NCBI GenBank assembly: GCA_916700875.1
Contig: CAKAKS010000060.1
Location: 5,578,334-5,642,333 of the forward strand
Direction: 5' to 3'
DNA length: 64,000 bases
Origin: Sebastes aleutianus
Taxonomy: Eukaryota; Chordata; Actinopteri; Perciformes; Sebastidae
Position 1 is the first letter of the stretch. Each line of letters starts with the position of its first letter. The position numbers and the translations under genes are program-made. Shown in pieces: positions 13,121 to 23,880 of this stretch. Under the pieces are notes generated by a model. It searched no databases, was not told where the DNA came from, and was given only the letters and a program-made list of their open reading frames with translations.

Positions 13121-13731
13121 TTAAAGCCGGGCATACACTATACGATTTTAGCCCGGTTCTGGCCCGAATTTTGAGCTGCACGACTCATTTTAGAGTCGGA
13201 CCGAATTTCAGCTTCGTCGGGCGTCGTTTACCGTGCAGTGTACAGGGGGGAACGAGGAGCGATTAACTCCTCCCAACCGGCCGTCGCACAGTCGGATGAA
13301 TTTCTGACATGTCCGTCCACAGGCTCTCGCACAGTTGAAGCAGCGCCACGAGCCGATTCCGCAACGTCAGCGCCTTTTTTCAGCTTTTCTTACAATCAGA
13401 GCGTAGCTATCAAGATACCAATGTACAACAGATATAGTAAAACGTAGCCAATTCTCTCTGCAAAATGGACAAGCCACACTGTCATATACGCCGGCGCCTC
13501 TTGCTTTTTAGACGTTTCAGCAGACAGGATGGCACAGATGATCAAGGCAGCACGTTTCTGCCTTGTTAGCATTGTGACCCGTACAGACCTCTGCTAGTTA
13601 ACAAACTTTACCTGTCTTGGACCTATCAAACCAATCTTTATTGACAACTGTCAACAGCCAGGACGGCCCTCAGGGGCCGACGACACAACACACAACATTT
13701 TCTAAAATCCTACAGTATATGCCCAGCTTAA
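13121..13731. mobile_element. TTAA-flanked MITE (GCCGGGCATACAC family), copy 1
   Basis: Starts TTAAAGCCGGGCATACACTA and ends with its inverted, diverged form TACAGTATATGCCCAGCTTAA. TTAA at both ends suggests a TTAA-targeting transposase (piggyBac or Kolobok type) acted in trans. The interior is GC-rich and has no transposase. It is a direct-orientation relative of 41608-42398, sharing TTCAGCTTCGTCGGGC and GTTGAAGCAGCGCCACGAG. The small ORF inside reads only transposon sequence. Confidence 0.8.
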
Positions 13732-14377
13732 GCAAAGAACACACATTGTAATTGCATGAGAGGCCACAGCGGGAGAGAGGTGAGAAAGAGGGCAGAAAGC
13801 ACCTTTTGGCCACATGTGGCCCGTCAGCATTTTGGGGTTTGTGCGCTCAGCTCGACTGGATGAGGAGATGGGTGTATAACGGCAGGCTAAGAGAGGGGTG
13901 CATGTCGTGCCCTCAAATCTCCAACACCCCGAGGGGGGGGGTGTTGATGAAGGAGGATGGCTTGATGGGATGAGAAGGAGGGAGGAGGAGACTGGAGGAG
14001 AGAGGGCGTGCCGGCTGTAATGGGCCTGGCTCGTGCCTGCGAGCGCTGGAGACTGATTTATCGCGGCGGTCCTCTCCCTGTGTTTTCCCCTTTATTGATT
14101 CCCCTGACATGCCGTCTCATAATAGTGCCGAACAGACAGAAAAGGAGAGGCTGGCTGGCTAACTACAGCACAGAGGTGGACAGTGTGTAGTGACAGCCTA
14201 AGTTACATCCTCATTAATGGCCTTTGGGATCTGTTTTTTGCACCTCAAGAAGTCTGTTGGGTTTGTGCTCTCAAGCTGGAAAAATATTCTTATCAATTTA
14301 ATGGGTAGCATTTCTGTGTATTATGCTTTAAAGCAGAAGTTTCTTTAGTTTTAGAATATAAGTTCAAGTTTTAAGCA

Positions 14378-14906
14378 GAGTTGCAAGAAATATTCAGATC
14401 CTTTACTTTAGAAAAAGTAGAAATACAACAGTCTAAATATACTCGGCAAGTAAGAATCCTGAATTCAAACTGTTACTTAAGTTAAAGTACAGAAGTATTA
14501 CCAGAAAAATATACTTAAAGTATCAAACGTTAAAGTATTCATGCTGCAGAATGGCTCCTTTCAGTGTCATATTATTATAGAATATTCTTTTATTCTCTTT
14601 TTATCACTAATGAATACATGAAAGAGCATTTTAATGATGTAGTTCATCAATGTGGAGTCAATTTTAAATACTTTGTCTACTGCTGGCTGGGTAGATTAGT
14701 ACTGCATCATATTCATTTCATGTTTTATGTTTTTATTTAAAAAAGTAACAAGTAACTACAGCTGTCAAATAAATGTAGTGGAGTAAAATGTGTAATATTT
14801 CCATCTAAAATGTAGTAAAATAGAAGTATAAAGTGTCAATGTGAAAGTATATTAAAATTGTACTTAAATACTTGAGTAAATGTTCTTAGTTACATTCCAC
14901 CACTGG
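14378..14906. mobile_element. fish interspersed repeat ending TTACATTCCACCACTGG
   Basis: The right end GTAAATGTTCTTAGTTACAT followed by TCCACCACTGG, and the left TATTCAGATCCTTTACTT, with many (A)AGTA/TACTT motifs between, match a very common teleost non-autonomous element. No target duplication could be fixed. Confidence 0.6.
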
Positions 14907-16064
14907 TTTTAAGATCAGCCTCCACCAGGTGTTTTAACGCGACACTGTATCACCTTCCTAGCATGGCGACTATGTTTAAACATACACACAGTTTCACCCC
15001 TGCCTCTTTTCTGCTCTCGCCCCTTGAATTGTAGTAAAAACAGCATCAATAATTAATGATCCAATTAATAGTTTACACTGGTTTTTATTGAGCTGTCAAA
15101 GTGATGGAGAGCCTGCTGGTGGTGAACTCCGCCACTGCCTGCGCTCTGCCTTCGTCCTGAATCAGCACTTTGCGGGGCCTCGGAGTCGGGGGCGAAACGG
15201 CAGGGCTGGGCGCAGACTGCTGATGCTCACAATTTACGGCCGTGATGAGTTTCCTGCTCCCTGAAAAACCACACAGTGCCTCGCCGGGGATCAGTGCCCA
15301 ATTGTGGTGTGCCACTGTTAATAAAGCTTCGGGGAAAGAAAGGGGGGAGGGAAAGGCTGGACCGTACCTCCATGTTGGCGCCCACTCCAATTCTTTTTGA
15401 CAGATGTTGAAGGTGGACTGGGGGGGGGAGTGGAGGAGTATGATGGGAGGAAAAGCAGACACAGGTGGAGGTGAAACTGTCATTGATATAACCTTGAAAT
15501 TAGCTGCGTTGCCTCTAAATGTATCTATAGCTCCAAAATAGACAAACAAATCTCTCCGTCTCAACAGAAGGTGATTTACACGATACGTTTCTTCCTCTCC
15601 CCCCGATCATAGATGCAGGCCTTAAGCTGTTTGGATTATCATGACCACATTAGGCGATGACTTGCTCAATGGAGAGTGTCTACCACGCTGAACTGGGCTC
15701 TGGTGTTTATGCCGCCGCCGACAGAATAGCAGCTGGGAGGCAAAGAGGGTAATCACTGTTGTCAGCTGTTGGTTAGAGGGCCGCAGAGGGCAAAGCCTGT
15801 CTGGGGACATCCATAATCTTTTATCACAGTGCATAACTGTGTACAGTAAGAAGTTTTTTAGCACTCCCCTAGACGGATGGAGGGATAGCGATAGCAGAAA
15901 AAAGCTCAGACTGACCTTGCAACTTAGTCACAACTCTGAAGATGAAGTGTGGAAACGTCATTGGGGAGCGTCTTATTTGGGCTGGTATGGATATGGATAT
16001 TAATATCAATCAGGACTGGGTTGAAACCACAAACAAACCCCCATGTTAGCCAAAATTGGCCAGC

Positions 16065-16215
16065 TGTTGCTCAGGAGGAAGAGCGGTTCATTCATTAATC
16101 AAAGGAGGTGGTCGGTGGTTCAATTCCTGGCTTGTCCCGCCCACAAGTGTCCTTGAGCAAGATACTGACCCCATATTGCTCCAGATAGGCAGTTCAATGA
16201 TGTGAGGGATTATTT
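16065..16215 (+). mobile_element. tRNA-like SINE fragment
   Basis: TTGCTCAGGAGGAAGAGCGG resembles a tRNA A-box region and GGTTCAATTCC a B box 45-50 nt downstream, followed by the fish SINE body GTGTCCTTGAGCAAGATACT. No clear 3' end or target duplication. Confidence 0.65.
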
Positions 16216-16849
16216 GTAACATTTCAAGTGTGCTCACTCCGATTAAGTAATCTCAGATAATATGATTTAACTGTTATCAGATTGTAAACAAGAACCTGTA
16301 TCAAAGCAGCTACTTTGGTGAGTACAATGTTACCATTAAACAGTGGACAAAGCTTTGAAACTAAAACTCAAGTTGTAATAAACCTGAATCATCCCTTTGT
16401 TGTCGGTATGTTAGGTACTGTGTATGTTGAAAATCCCCTCCTCTTTACCCTTGTAATCTCCAACCGCCCACCCACCCATCGCCTCCTCCTCTACATCCAG
16501 AAGCATATGCGGGCTATTTTTGTGCCTTTCCATCAGAGTTCCCTGATTTCCCTGAGTCCTGAATCCTCAGCCAGATAATGCTTGAAGGAGGCCTGTCCCG
16601 CGTAGGTCCATTACGTTCTACAGCTCTTTGCAGGGGCAGTGAAGTGTGTGAAACGTGATGTATTCGGCCCAGGGGGTTGCACAAGTGCAGTGTTTTCAGA
16701 TGACCTTCCTGTTCCTGGGGCCCTAAGGTTCACTACAGCTACATACATACGCTTACATTCATTCACCAAATAGGATTTCTGTATTTTTTAAACAACCACA
16801 CCTAATTTTTTATATGCTTTAATCAGAGCAATTTCACTGGGACCATTTC

Positions 16850-17338
16850 TTAAAGCTGCAGTCGGTAACTGAGCAAATCTAAAACCGTCACTATATCCTG
16901 ACAGTAGTGCATGAGACAGATAATCTGTGAAAAAAATAATGTTCCTCTGTGTCCTCCTAGTGCTCCCAACGGCATTTCAAGATTTCAGCGTGCCCGAAGG
17001 AAAACAATCAATCAGCTGTCAATCACTGCTCGTGAAACTCACAAACTCCGATCAAACAGTCAAACTAGGCAGCGCTGATCAAATATGAATCATTATTCTG
17101 TTACTGTAATGCCTATTTTTTGCCTCAAATGTTTTCAGAAACATCTTGTAGTGTACTGTTTAGCTGTAAACAGTACACTGGGAAATCTTCCAAATGACAT
17201 TAAGAGCACAGGAGGACACAGAGGAACATGTTTTTTCACAGATTATAATGTCGCGTACACTACTGTCAGGACATAGTGACAGTTTTATAAAAATAACTTT
17301 TTATCATATTTGCTCAAATTTACCGACTGCAGCTTTAA
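16850..17338. mobile_element. TTAA-flanked foldback MITE, copy 2
   Basis: Left end TTAAAGCTGCAGTCGGTAA and right end TTACCGACTGCAGCTTTAA are inverted. The arms also pair around CACTATATCCTGACAGTAGT and its inverted form near 17262. TTAA is at both termini. The core 17059-17170 is the reverse complement of 5619-5730 with about six mismatches in 112 nt by eye. Non-autonomous, no transposase. Confidence 0.85.
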
Positions 17339-17760
17339 TTCACTTTATTACTGAATTGTATAATGGCTTGCCAGTGAAAGAGAATTACATTTAAATGTGC
17401 CTCTTTGTAACAGGATGTTAAATGCAGAGATACCCACTAAGGTCTCAGGACAAAGAAATGGTTCAGTTTCTCAGACAGCAGTATCTCTCTGACAACTGGA
17501 ATTATGTCTCCCCGTCTTTATACAGCCTCAACCTTCAGTCCTCTCTACCTCCATACTAGTCTCCTCTGGGAATCTTAGCGCCACCTTCAGATTCAATATT
17601 TTCACTCTTTCTAATTAGCTTGGATTTTTAAGCCTCTTAATCAAATTGAAAGAGCTCTCCATCTCTCTGCTTCTGTGTATCCACTTGGGGAAAACAGGTT
17701 TGTTTTGCATACATGCTGTAGCTTTCCACCAGAACAAATACTCACAGTGAGTTGATATTT

Positions 17761-18604
17761 GGCCCCTGTTCAGACCTGGTATTAACATGCGTCCTGAGTG
17801 ATCGGATCATGAGTGGACAGCTCTATAAGTACAGGTGTGAACGCACCCAAGACACATTGAGATCCGATCGCTCAGACCACATTCAGAGGTGGTCACAAAG
17901 TGTGTACGTGAATGTGTCCTGAGCCACATTGAAGGACCGCCTACTCAACTGACGTCCCGCTGGGATCCGCGGGTCTCAGGTGAATAGACAGGCAGACGCG
18001 CGCGCTTGTCTGCCTCGCGGCATGGAAACGGCCTCTGTGCTCTACCCTATTCTGTCGGTACAACTGTATTTTATTAAAATATATCTTATCTATAGGCTGC
18101 ATATCTACAGACTATCAGACTAGGCACGCAAAGTGCATTATTATCATATTGTCGAAGATGTGTCTGTGTTTTTGTTCCGGTGCTTTGCTCGGAGCTGACA
18201 CCCGCCCACTCGCAGGGCCGCTCTCATCCCCGGCTCTCTGTAGCTCTGTACCCCGCTGTTGTCTGGCAAAAGCAGCGGTGCCAGCGGCACGGAGGTCCCC
18301 GGGGACCGCCGGTACAATAACCTTTTATTTTGATGTTAATAAAATGTACCCGAATTCACGAATATGTAGGATATTATTACTGACATTCCCGTAATCTTAC
18401 GTCACAACGTCTGCTGTATTAGCCGTGTGTTTACTACGTGTTTATTTGCATAAAGAGCGGGGAAGTGAGATCGAATCATAAGTGGTCACTCAAGACGCAC
18501 GTGGAGACGCCTTATGATGCCAGGTGTAAACAGACGTATTTAAAGCTGTCCACTTGTGATCTGATCACTCAGGAGGCATGTTAATACCAGGTCTGAACAG
18601 GGCC
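17761..18604. mobile_element. 844-bp terminal-inverted-repeat element
   Basis: Left GGCCCCTGTTCAGACCTGGT then ATTAACATGC is mirrored by right GCATGTTAATACCAGGTCTG then AACAGGGCC. Inner arms also mirror (ATCGGATCATGAGTGG with a diverged inverse near 18555). The centre, around 17940-18310, is GC-rich with CGCGCGC runs. No transposase ORF. Flanks are ATTT and TTTA, so at most a 3-bp TTT duplication; superfamily not settled. Confidence 0.75.
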
Positions 18605-19857
18605 TTTATCTCATAAGATTCCTGTGTCTTCTTTTTTTGGCTGTTTGGTTTGACGGAAGCATCACGTCTGCAGCGAGCGAGCGTTATAGGTCTTGATTCC
18701 TCCTCTTAAGGGTCTAACCACCATCAGTTCCTCTCTAACCCTTCTGCTGGATTGATGAGAAAATAAAAAAAGAAAGTTAAAAGAAATGTCCCAGAAACCT
18801 CCATCCTGTAATATCATTAGAGCCACGAGCCCAGTCTGTGTTTGTCAAGGCTGTGTGTCCACTGGTGATACTACAGAAGTTGTAATCAGAGCCTCATCTT
18901 TAAAAGCTCTCCCTGGTGCACTTTAGATTGAGGTCAGTTAAGGCTATGTGGCACTGCAATCTGAATCCCCAGTTAAACACATTAGAGATGTGCCCTGCTC
19001 TCTTCCTACAGATGCAGCTATACTGTAGGATAAGATAGCAGCATGCTAACTTTGTTTGAGCAGAATGTGAGTTGTCTGCTCGTTTGAATCACATTTAAAG
19101 ATGATTGTTCTCTGGAAATGAAGATGAAAATAAAGGGGGAACGATGTTTTAGTGGAGAGAGGAGTGAATAGTAGTTGAAATATTTGCTTTGTTTTTGCAC
19201 AAACCTGCACCTTTGAACCAATCAATGGACAAAATGCACACCTGTATTATGGTTGCATGACAAGTGACCATCAGGGTTCAATGAAATTGTTTAGCTTTTG
19301 TCGTAACAGCCACCCAGACCTTGATGCATCTTGTCTTGTGATCAATTTAGGGAGTAAATAATGGCCAAAACAATAGCCACTGCAGTCATTAAACATATGG
19401 CATTTTTCCAGACAGATTACATTTTTGTATTCCATAAAAATGTGGCACACCTCCACTTTAAAGCACTGCAGGAAACCCAGATACTGTAATCAAATGAGAC
19501 TACGTATGAGATGATTGATAGCCACTTTGATATGGAAGTGTCATTAGTGGTAAGAGTTTTCTCAAAATGGAGACCACATTTTCCGTAAACCCCAATTTGG
19601 TATTTTTGATTCTTGCCCCCATTTCTCATCCACAGTCACATTCCAGTTGTTATGAAGGGCAAGACATATAAGAACATTAATTAACGGATTACAATTATGT
19701 CCTGTAAGAACAGTTCCTTCCCTTCAAAGCAATATTCCTAGGTACCGTAAAGCAATGCAGCGTGTTTCATAATCCATCAAACCCTGTGTCATTCAAATCA
19801 ATGTGAATTTCGGTGCTGAAATTAATTCTGAATTTAACACATATAATGGGAACAATG

Positions 19858-20970
19858 TTAAAGGGATGGTTTGGGTGTTTTGAAGTGGGGTTGTATGAGG
19901 TACTTATCCATAATCAGTGTATTACCTACAATAGATGGCGGTCGGCACGTCCCCAGTTTAGAGAAACAGTTAGGTGTACCGACACCGGATTAAAGCAATA
20001 CAGTGCTGTGGATGGGGACGGCAGAAAAACATATTTTACCCACCTAAAAGAAAGTCTCACCTAAAAAAAAAAAAACGGATATTGATTTTTTTTAGGTGAG
20101 CCTTTCTTTTAGGTGGGTAAAATATATTTTTCTGTCGTCCCCGTCCACAGCGGTGTATTGCTTTGCTCTGGTGTCGGTATTCCTGCATGTATTCTTCAAG
20201 CTGGGGGCACGCTAACCATCATCTACTGTAAGTAATAGGGCTGCAAGATTATGGCCAAAATGATCATCTCAATTATTTTGATCAATATTGAGATTATTTA
20301 TCACGATTATTCTTGATTTTAATGACAAAATAGTTTTTATTGCCCACATTAGCGCTGCTTTCACTTCCCTGTTATGCTCCATTCCTGCTAATGTAGCCTA
20401 CAAATCTTTGCATTAAAACAAAACTGGTCCTTATTCACAGTGCACTTTTTACCCAAAATTAAAACAACAGAACACTGATTTCACTTTCACGTTTGTACTA
20501 CATTCCTACAAATGAACAAATGTTTTTGCATAAAAATAAAACTTAAAATAAGGTTCTTCTTCACCTGAGTTCAGTGCATTTTCATTTTTTGCCCGTCTGC
20601 TCACTGTTGTATAACAGAGTCTTCTACTCTGGACTGCAGCCGCAACATTCAGGAAACTTTTCCACAGACTACCACTGAGCGCGCAGTGGCATGACAGCTT
20701 CCCAAAAGTGAAGCTAAAACATCTGGATCGCCCCCCTAGTGGCTGGCTGTTAGTTTAGGAAGCGCTTGATTAGATATTGAGCGGATTTTTCTATGAGCGG
20801 AGCATTTTAAACATCAATATCACAGTCGATCATGTTCATTTAATTTTGGGAATCCAAAATCATGATCACAATTAATATTCAATTAATTGGCAGCCATAGT
20901 AAGTAATACACCTACTATGGATAAGTACCTCATACAACCCCACTTCAAAACACCTGAACTATCCCTTTAA
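19858..20970. mobile_element. TTAA-flanked MITE interrupted by a hAT-like insertion
   Basis: Left end TTAAAGGGATGGTTTGGGTG and right end CACCTGAACTATCCCTTTAA are inverted, with further pairing of GGGTTGTATGAGGTACTTAT against ATAAGTACCTCATACAACCC and an inner palindrome AAAAGAAAGTCTCACCT / AGGTGAGCCTTTCTTTT near 20047-20112. TTAA at both ends. The right half is split by the element at 20237-20898. A related uninterrupted copy is at 32125-33014. Confidence 0.85.
20237..20898. mobile_element. nested hAT-like non-autonomous element
   Basis: Starts AGGGCTGCAAGATTATGGCC and ends ATTAATTGGCAGCCAT. It is bounded by the direct repeat GTAAGTAAT (20228-20236 and 20899-20907), fitting the 8-bp duplication of hAT transposons. 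Short imperfect termini GGGCTGC / GCAGCC are also hAT-like. No transposase ORF. The insertion splits the older MITE. Confidence 0.85.
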
Positions 20971-21297
20971 GAGAATCTGACCTCTGGTCCTGTCTGTATT
21001 GAGCTAGCATCTTGTCAGTGTCTTTACACATGTTGGGACTTTAATCCATGTCCTGTAGGAAAGGCAAGAAACAGAGGAGGAACAGATAAATGGTCTTGAA
21101 TATCAATACTGAGAATATTGTGGCTGAGAATGCAGGCTTGTGTCCTTCCCTTACTGCACACAATGTGCAGGTGGTCACATCATTGTTGCTCCTTTATGTA
21201 TTATTACCTGAAAATCATCTTTCTTTCTCCACAGAGATCTTAGAGTTGCACATGATGACCAACTTTTGAGTTTGAGCAGTATGTGAGGAGAGAGAGT

Positions 21298-21353
21298 GTG
21301 TGTGTGTGTGTGCATAAATGTATGTCTTGTTTAGTACTGTATGTGTGTGTGTG
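21298..21353 (+). repeat. interrupted TG microsatellite
   Basis: (TG)n blocks separated by about 30 nt lie roughly 90-150 nt upstream of the exon at 21445. Confidence 0.85.
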
Positions 21354-21444
21354 TTTGTTACGGTCTGTTGTTTTTGTGGTGTCCTCACTGGTCCCTCTCG
21401 CTGTCCTCTCTCGTGTATGTGCACCCTTCCCCCCCACCTTACAG

Positions 21445-21512
21445 GAGATTTGGATGGCCATTGGTGGGACCATGCGTCTTGGCATAGCAGCGAGGCCTCC
21501 CCAATGTCTTTG
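21445..21512 (+). CDS. rims2: rims2 alternative exon (short, 68 nt)
   Basis: Acceptor cttacag, donor gtgaga. Entry phase 1 (G from the preceding exon plus GA), exit phase 0. It encodes GDLDGHWWDHASWHSSEASP followed by MSL, matching the RIM2 segment before the PDZ domain (RIM1 has a similar Trp/His-rich block). Length 3n+2. The alternative exon at 21741-21952 has the same entry and exit phase, so either can join the 950-nt exon to the PDZ exon at 23363, but including both would break the frame. The 228-nt spacer is rich in CCCTC/TCTCT pyrimidine. Confidence 0.92.
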
Positions 21513-21519
21513 GTGAGAC

Positions 21520-21660
21520 ATGTGGAGCCCTGCCTTGACCTTCCTCCCTCCCTCCCTCCCTCCCTCCTGTCCCTTTACCCCCATCTCTCTCTCCCTCTCT
21601 CTGTCTCTCTCTCCTCCCCCCCCATCTCCCCTCCCCCCGTCCTCCCAGAGTCTTTTGTCA
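21520..21660 (+). repeat. polypyrimidine tract between the alternative exons
   Basis: Runs of (CCTC)n, (CTCT)n and C-tracts with few purines, just after the short exon and ending about 80 nt before the acceptor of the longer one. It is a candidate landing site for PTB-type regulators (inference). It produces spurious Ser/Pro/Leu ORFs. Confidence 0.75.
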
Positions 21661-21740
21661 TTTCATGTTCCTTCGTTTTATTTACACCTTTGCATGTTGT
21701 TTTTCTGTTTTTCTTTCTGTTTTTTATCCCACACCTGTAG

Positions 21741-21952
21741 GGGACAGTCAAAGGGGAAAAAGAAAAACTATTGAGCAGACATTTATGTCCGAGCCGACAC
21801 ACACCTTATCTGAGAGGCAAAAGAAAATGGTGCGCTTTGGGGGACACTCATTTGAAGAGGACTTGGCATGGTGTGAACCGCAGGTTAAAGACTCGGGAGT
21901 TGATACGTGCAGTAGCACTACCCTAAACGAGGAGCATAGCCATAGTGAGAAG
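21741..21952 (+). CDS. rims2: rims2 alternative exon (long, 212 nt)
   Basis: Acceptor cacctgtag, donor gtactg. Entry phase 1, exit phase 0, length 3n+2. It encodes about 71 residues beginning GDSQRGKRKTIEQ, with conserved blocks SERQKKMVRFGGHS, EEDLAWCEPQ and KDSGVDTCSSTTLNEEHSHS, ending EK before the PDZ exon. These blocks match a segment I recall from vertebrate RIM2. It is basic at the start and acidic at the end, with no domain. It replaces rather than adds to 21445-21512. The donor is the weaker GTACTG and is followed after 27 nt by a 160-nt TTA array. Confidence 0.92.
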
Positions 21953-21980
21953 GTACTGAGACAATCTAGCCTGCATTTTC

Positions 21981-22012
<32 letters not shown>

Positions 22013-22016
22013 TTAA

Positions 22017-22075
<59 letters not shown>

Positions 22076-22079
22076 TTAA

Positions 22080-22141
<62 letters not shown>

Positions 22142-23362
22142 TATGACCTACCCATCCAGTCTTTGTTTGCTCTCTGTCACTCAGTGTAAATAGGTGAGAT
22201 GTTTGTTTTTGGGGTTTTTATTTGACGTTGTATAATTTCTCTTGCGATTTCGTTCCTTTTATTTGTTTTTTCGGTTGCCGAAAAAGTCTTTTTGTGGGGG
22301 CACCCTCTTTGCTTGCTACTTGTACTTGCTGTTTTGCTCCCCCCAACCAGAAACAACACACCTTACAGTAGTTGTAAAAAGAAGAGCATTGACACTAAAC
22401 CTCTCTGTTTGTCATGGCACACAGGAATGTGGGTCTCCTCCTATAGTTGCATGCTCGTTCTCCTCCGTATGTTGTGTTCTTGCTCTGCAGCGGTCCTGTT
22501 CAGTGCCGTATAGGAACACCTTTACTCAGGCCCGTCCCTGTCACTCTGCTGCCCTAACCCCACAGCACCCAGTTCAGACAGAACCCGCCCCCCCCTGCCC
22601 AACTTTCCACTCACTTCTCTAGCAAAACCCCAAATGATTGTAAGCACACCAAACAGGGAAGACTGGATTTTTGCACAAAAAAAAAAATCAAAACATATGT
22701 TTTTCTTTTTTCCCTTCCACTGCGCGTCTGTGATTTCACCCTATCTGTGTCTCATGGCTTTTATTCTGTGCGGTCTATTTTTCATCCTTTTTTTGATCTG
22801 TAAACTACCTCATTTGTTCTTGTATCATAGATGACTTTTCCCCTCTCCCTTTTTTTCGCTGTCTGCTCCCCCCCCTCCACCTCCCCTCACTACTCCACTT
22901 GATGGTGGTTGTATGTTTGTGTGTAGTGAGACTCCGGTCTTCCTGCTCCAGTTTGAAGAGCCGGTTTGAGGAGGAGTGTTGGGGCTGCTTGCTTTACTCT
23001 GCATGGGGGCGCTGCATGAAGCTCACTCCACCCTCACACTGGCAGGTTCACACAAGCTCTGGAAATAACACCTATCGTGTTAGGTGTTATTTTTCATCAA
23101 TAGTTTTTGTTCATGATTAGCTTAGGAATTTAATATTCCGTCTTTTAGAATTCAAATGACTGAGCATGTTGCTGTCTGAAAAAATTAAACGGTATTGATG
23201 AGGGCAGCAGAGTTTGTGTGAACTTTCTCCCCCTGAGTGAATAAATACTTCCCCCATGTCCCCCCCCTTTTTCACTATGAACAGTTGTCTGTGTTGCTCT
23301 AAAGTAATCAAATCCAAGTGGATGAGTTGTTAAACAATAGGTGTGTTGCTCTGACCTTGTAG
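21953..23362 (+). other. rims2: intron between alternative exon and PDZ exon 1
   Basis: Starts with the TTA microsatellite, then pyrimidine-rich sequence with several C-runs. No further exon or transposon recognised. The acceptor is ccttgtag at 23355-23362. Confidence 0.8.
21980..22142 (+). repeat. (TTA)n microsatellite, about 160 nt
   Basis: About 50 TTA units with two TTTTAATTTT interruptions, starting 27 nt after the donor of the long alternative exon. Translation gives a poly-Ile run that fuses artefactually to the real exon in an ORF scan. Confidence 0.95.
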
Positions 23363-23482
23363 CACCCGGTGACGTGGCAGCCGTCCAAAGATGGGGATCG
23401 CCTAATAGGGCGCATTTTACTCAACAAGCGCATGAAAGATGGAAGCGTGCCTCGAGACTCAGGAGCTCTGCTTGGTCTTAAG
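23363..23482 (+). CDS. rims2: rims2 exon: PDZ domain, first part
   Basis: Acceptor ttgtag, donor gtgagc, phase 0 to 0, 40 codons. It encodes HPVTWQPSKDGDRLIGRILL then NKRMKDGSVPRDSGALLGLK. This is the first strand of the RIM PDZ domain and the start of its carboxylate-binding loop (LGLKVVGG across the next junction, in place of canonical GLGF). The RIM PDZ binds the C termini of ELKS/CAST and of N- and P/Q-type calcium channels (known for the family). Sequence agrees with RIM2, which keeps KDGSVPRDSG where RIM1 is shorter. Confidence 0.97.
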
Positions 23483-23525
23483 GTGAGCTTACTGTGATTC
23501 TGTCTACCTGTCATCATGAGTGTCT

Positions 23526-23880
23526 AGGGCTGGGCAATATGTCGATAGATATCATAACAACAATATAAAAATGTCTATCTACTGTATATATTTTTTCTAT
23601 ATTGTTTCTATTGGTGATAAAGGCTAGGCTTATATTTATTTATTTTTTCTCTATAATTTCACTTAAAAATGTTAATTTTGCACTCAAGTTCTTAAAATGA
23701 GAAAATACTCAGTACTTTCATTTGTCACGTATTTAATTCACACAGGAGTATACAAAAATTGTCTTCAGCATGTGATTATTTCATATAGAATATGCATTTA
23801 TTGCATTTCCAGAAAACATGCTATTTCTTGAAATTACCTATATTGTGACGGAAGATTTTGGCCATATCACCCAGCCTTAT
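23526..23880. mobile_element. hAT-like MITE in PDZ intron
   Basis: Starts AGGGCTGGGCAATATGTCG and ends GGCCATATCACCCAGCCTTA, an imperfect inverted pair. Flanking octamers GAGTGTCT (left) and GTGTGTCT (right, 23881-23888) differ at one position, consistent with an aged 8-bp hAT duplication. Lies 43 nt after the PDZ exon donor. Confidence 0.7.

Larger units (their letters stand above)
9667..21444 (+). other. rims2: intron with SINEs and MITEs
   Basis: An 11.8-kb intron. It contains a SINE with target duplication (11064-11262), a short MITE (about 11370-11623), a TTAA MITE (13121-13731), a fish repeat (14378-14906), a tRNA-like SINE (16065-16215), a foldback MITE (16850-17338), a GC-rich TIR element (17761-18604) and a nested pair of elements (19858-20970). 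Stretches 9667-11050, 11630-13000, 14910-16060, 17340-17760 and 18605-19857 show no exon or repeat I can name. Confidence 0.8.

Noticed and set aside
21240..21584. Minus-strand 114-residue ORF
   Set aside because: Antisense shadow of the short alternative exon and its CT/TG-rich flanks.
22021..22142. Poly-isoleucine hydrophobic ORF
   Set aside because: Artefact of the TTA microsatellite running on from the real exon ending at 21952.
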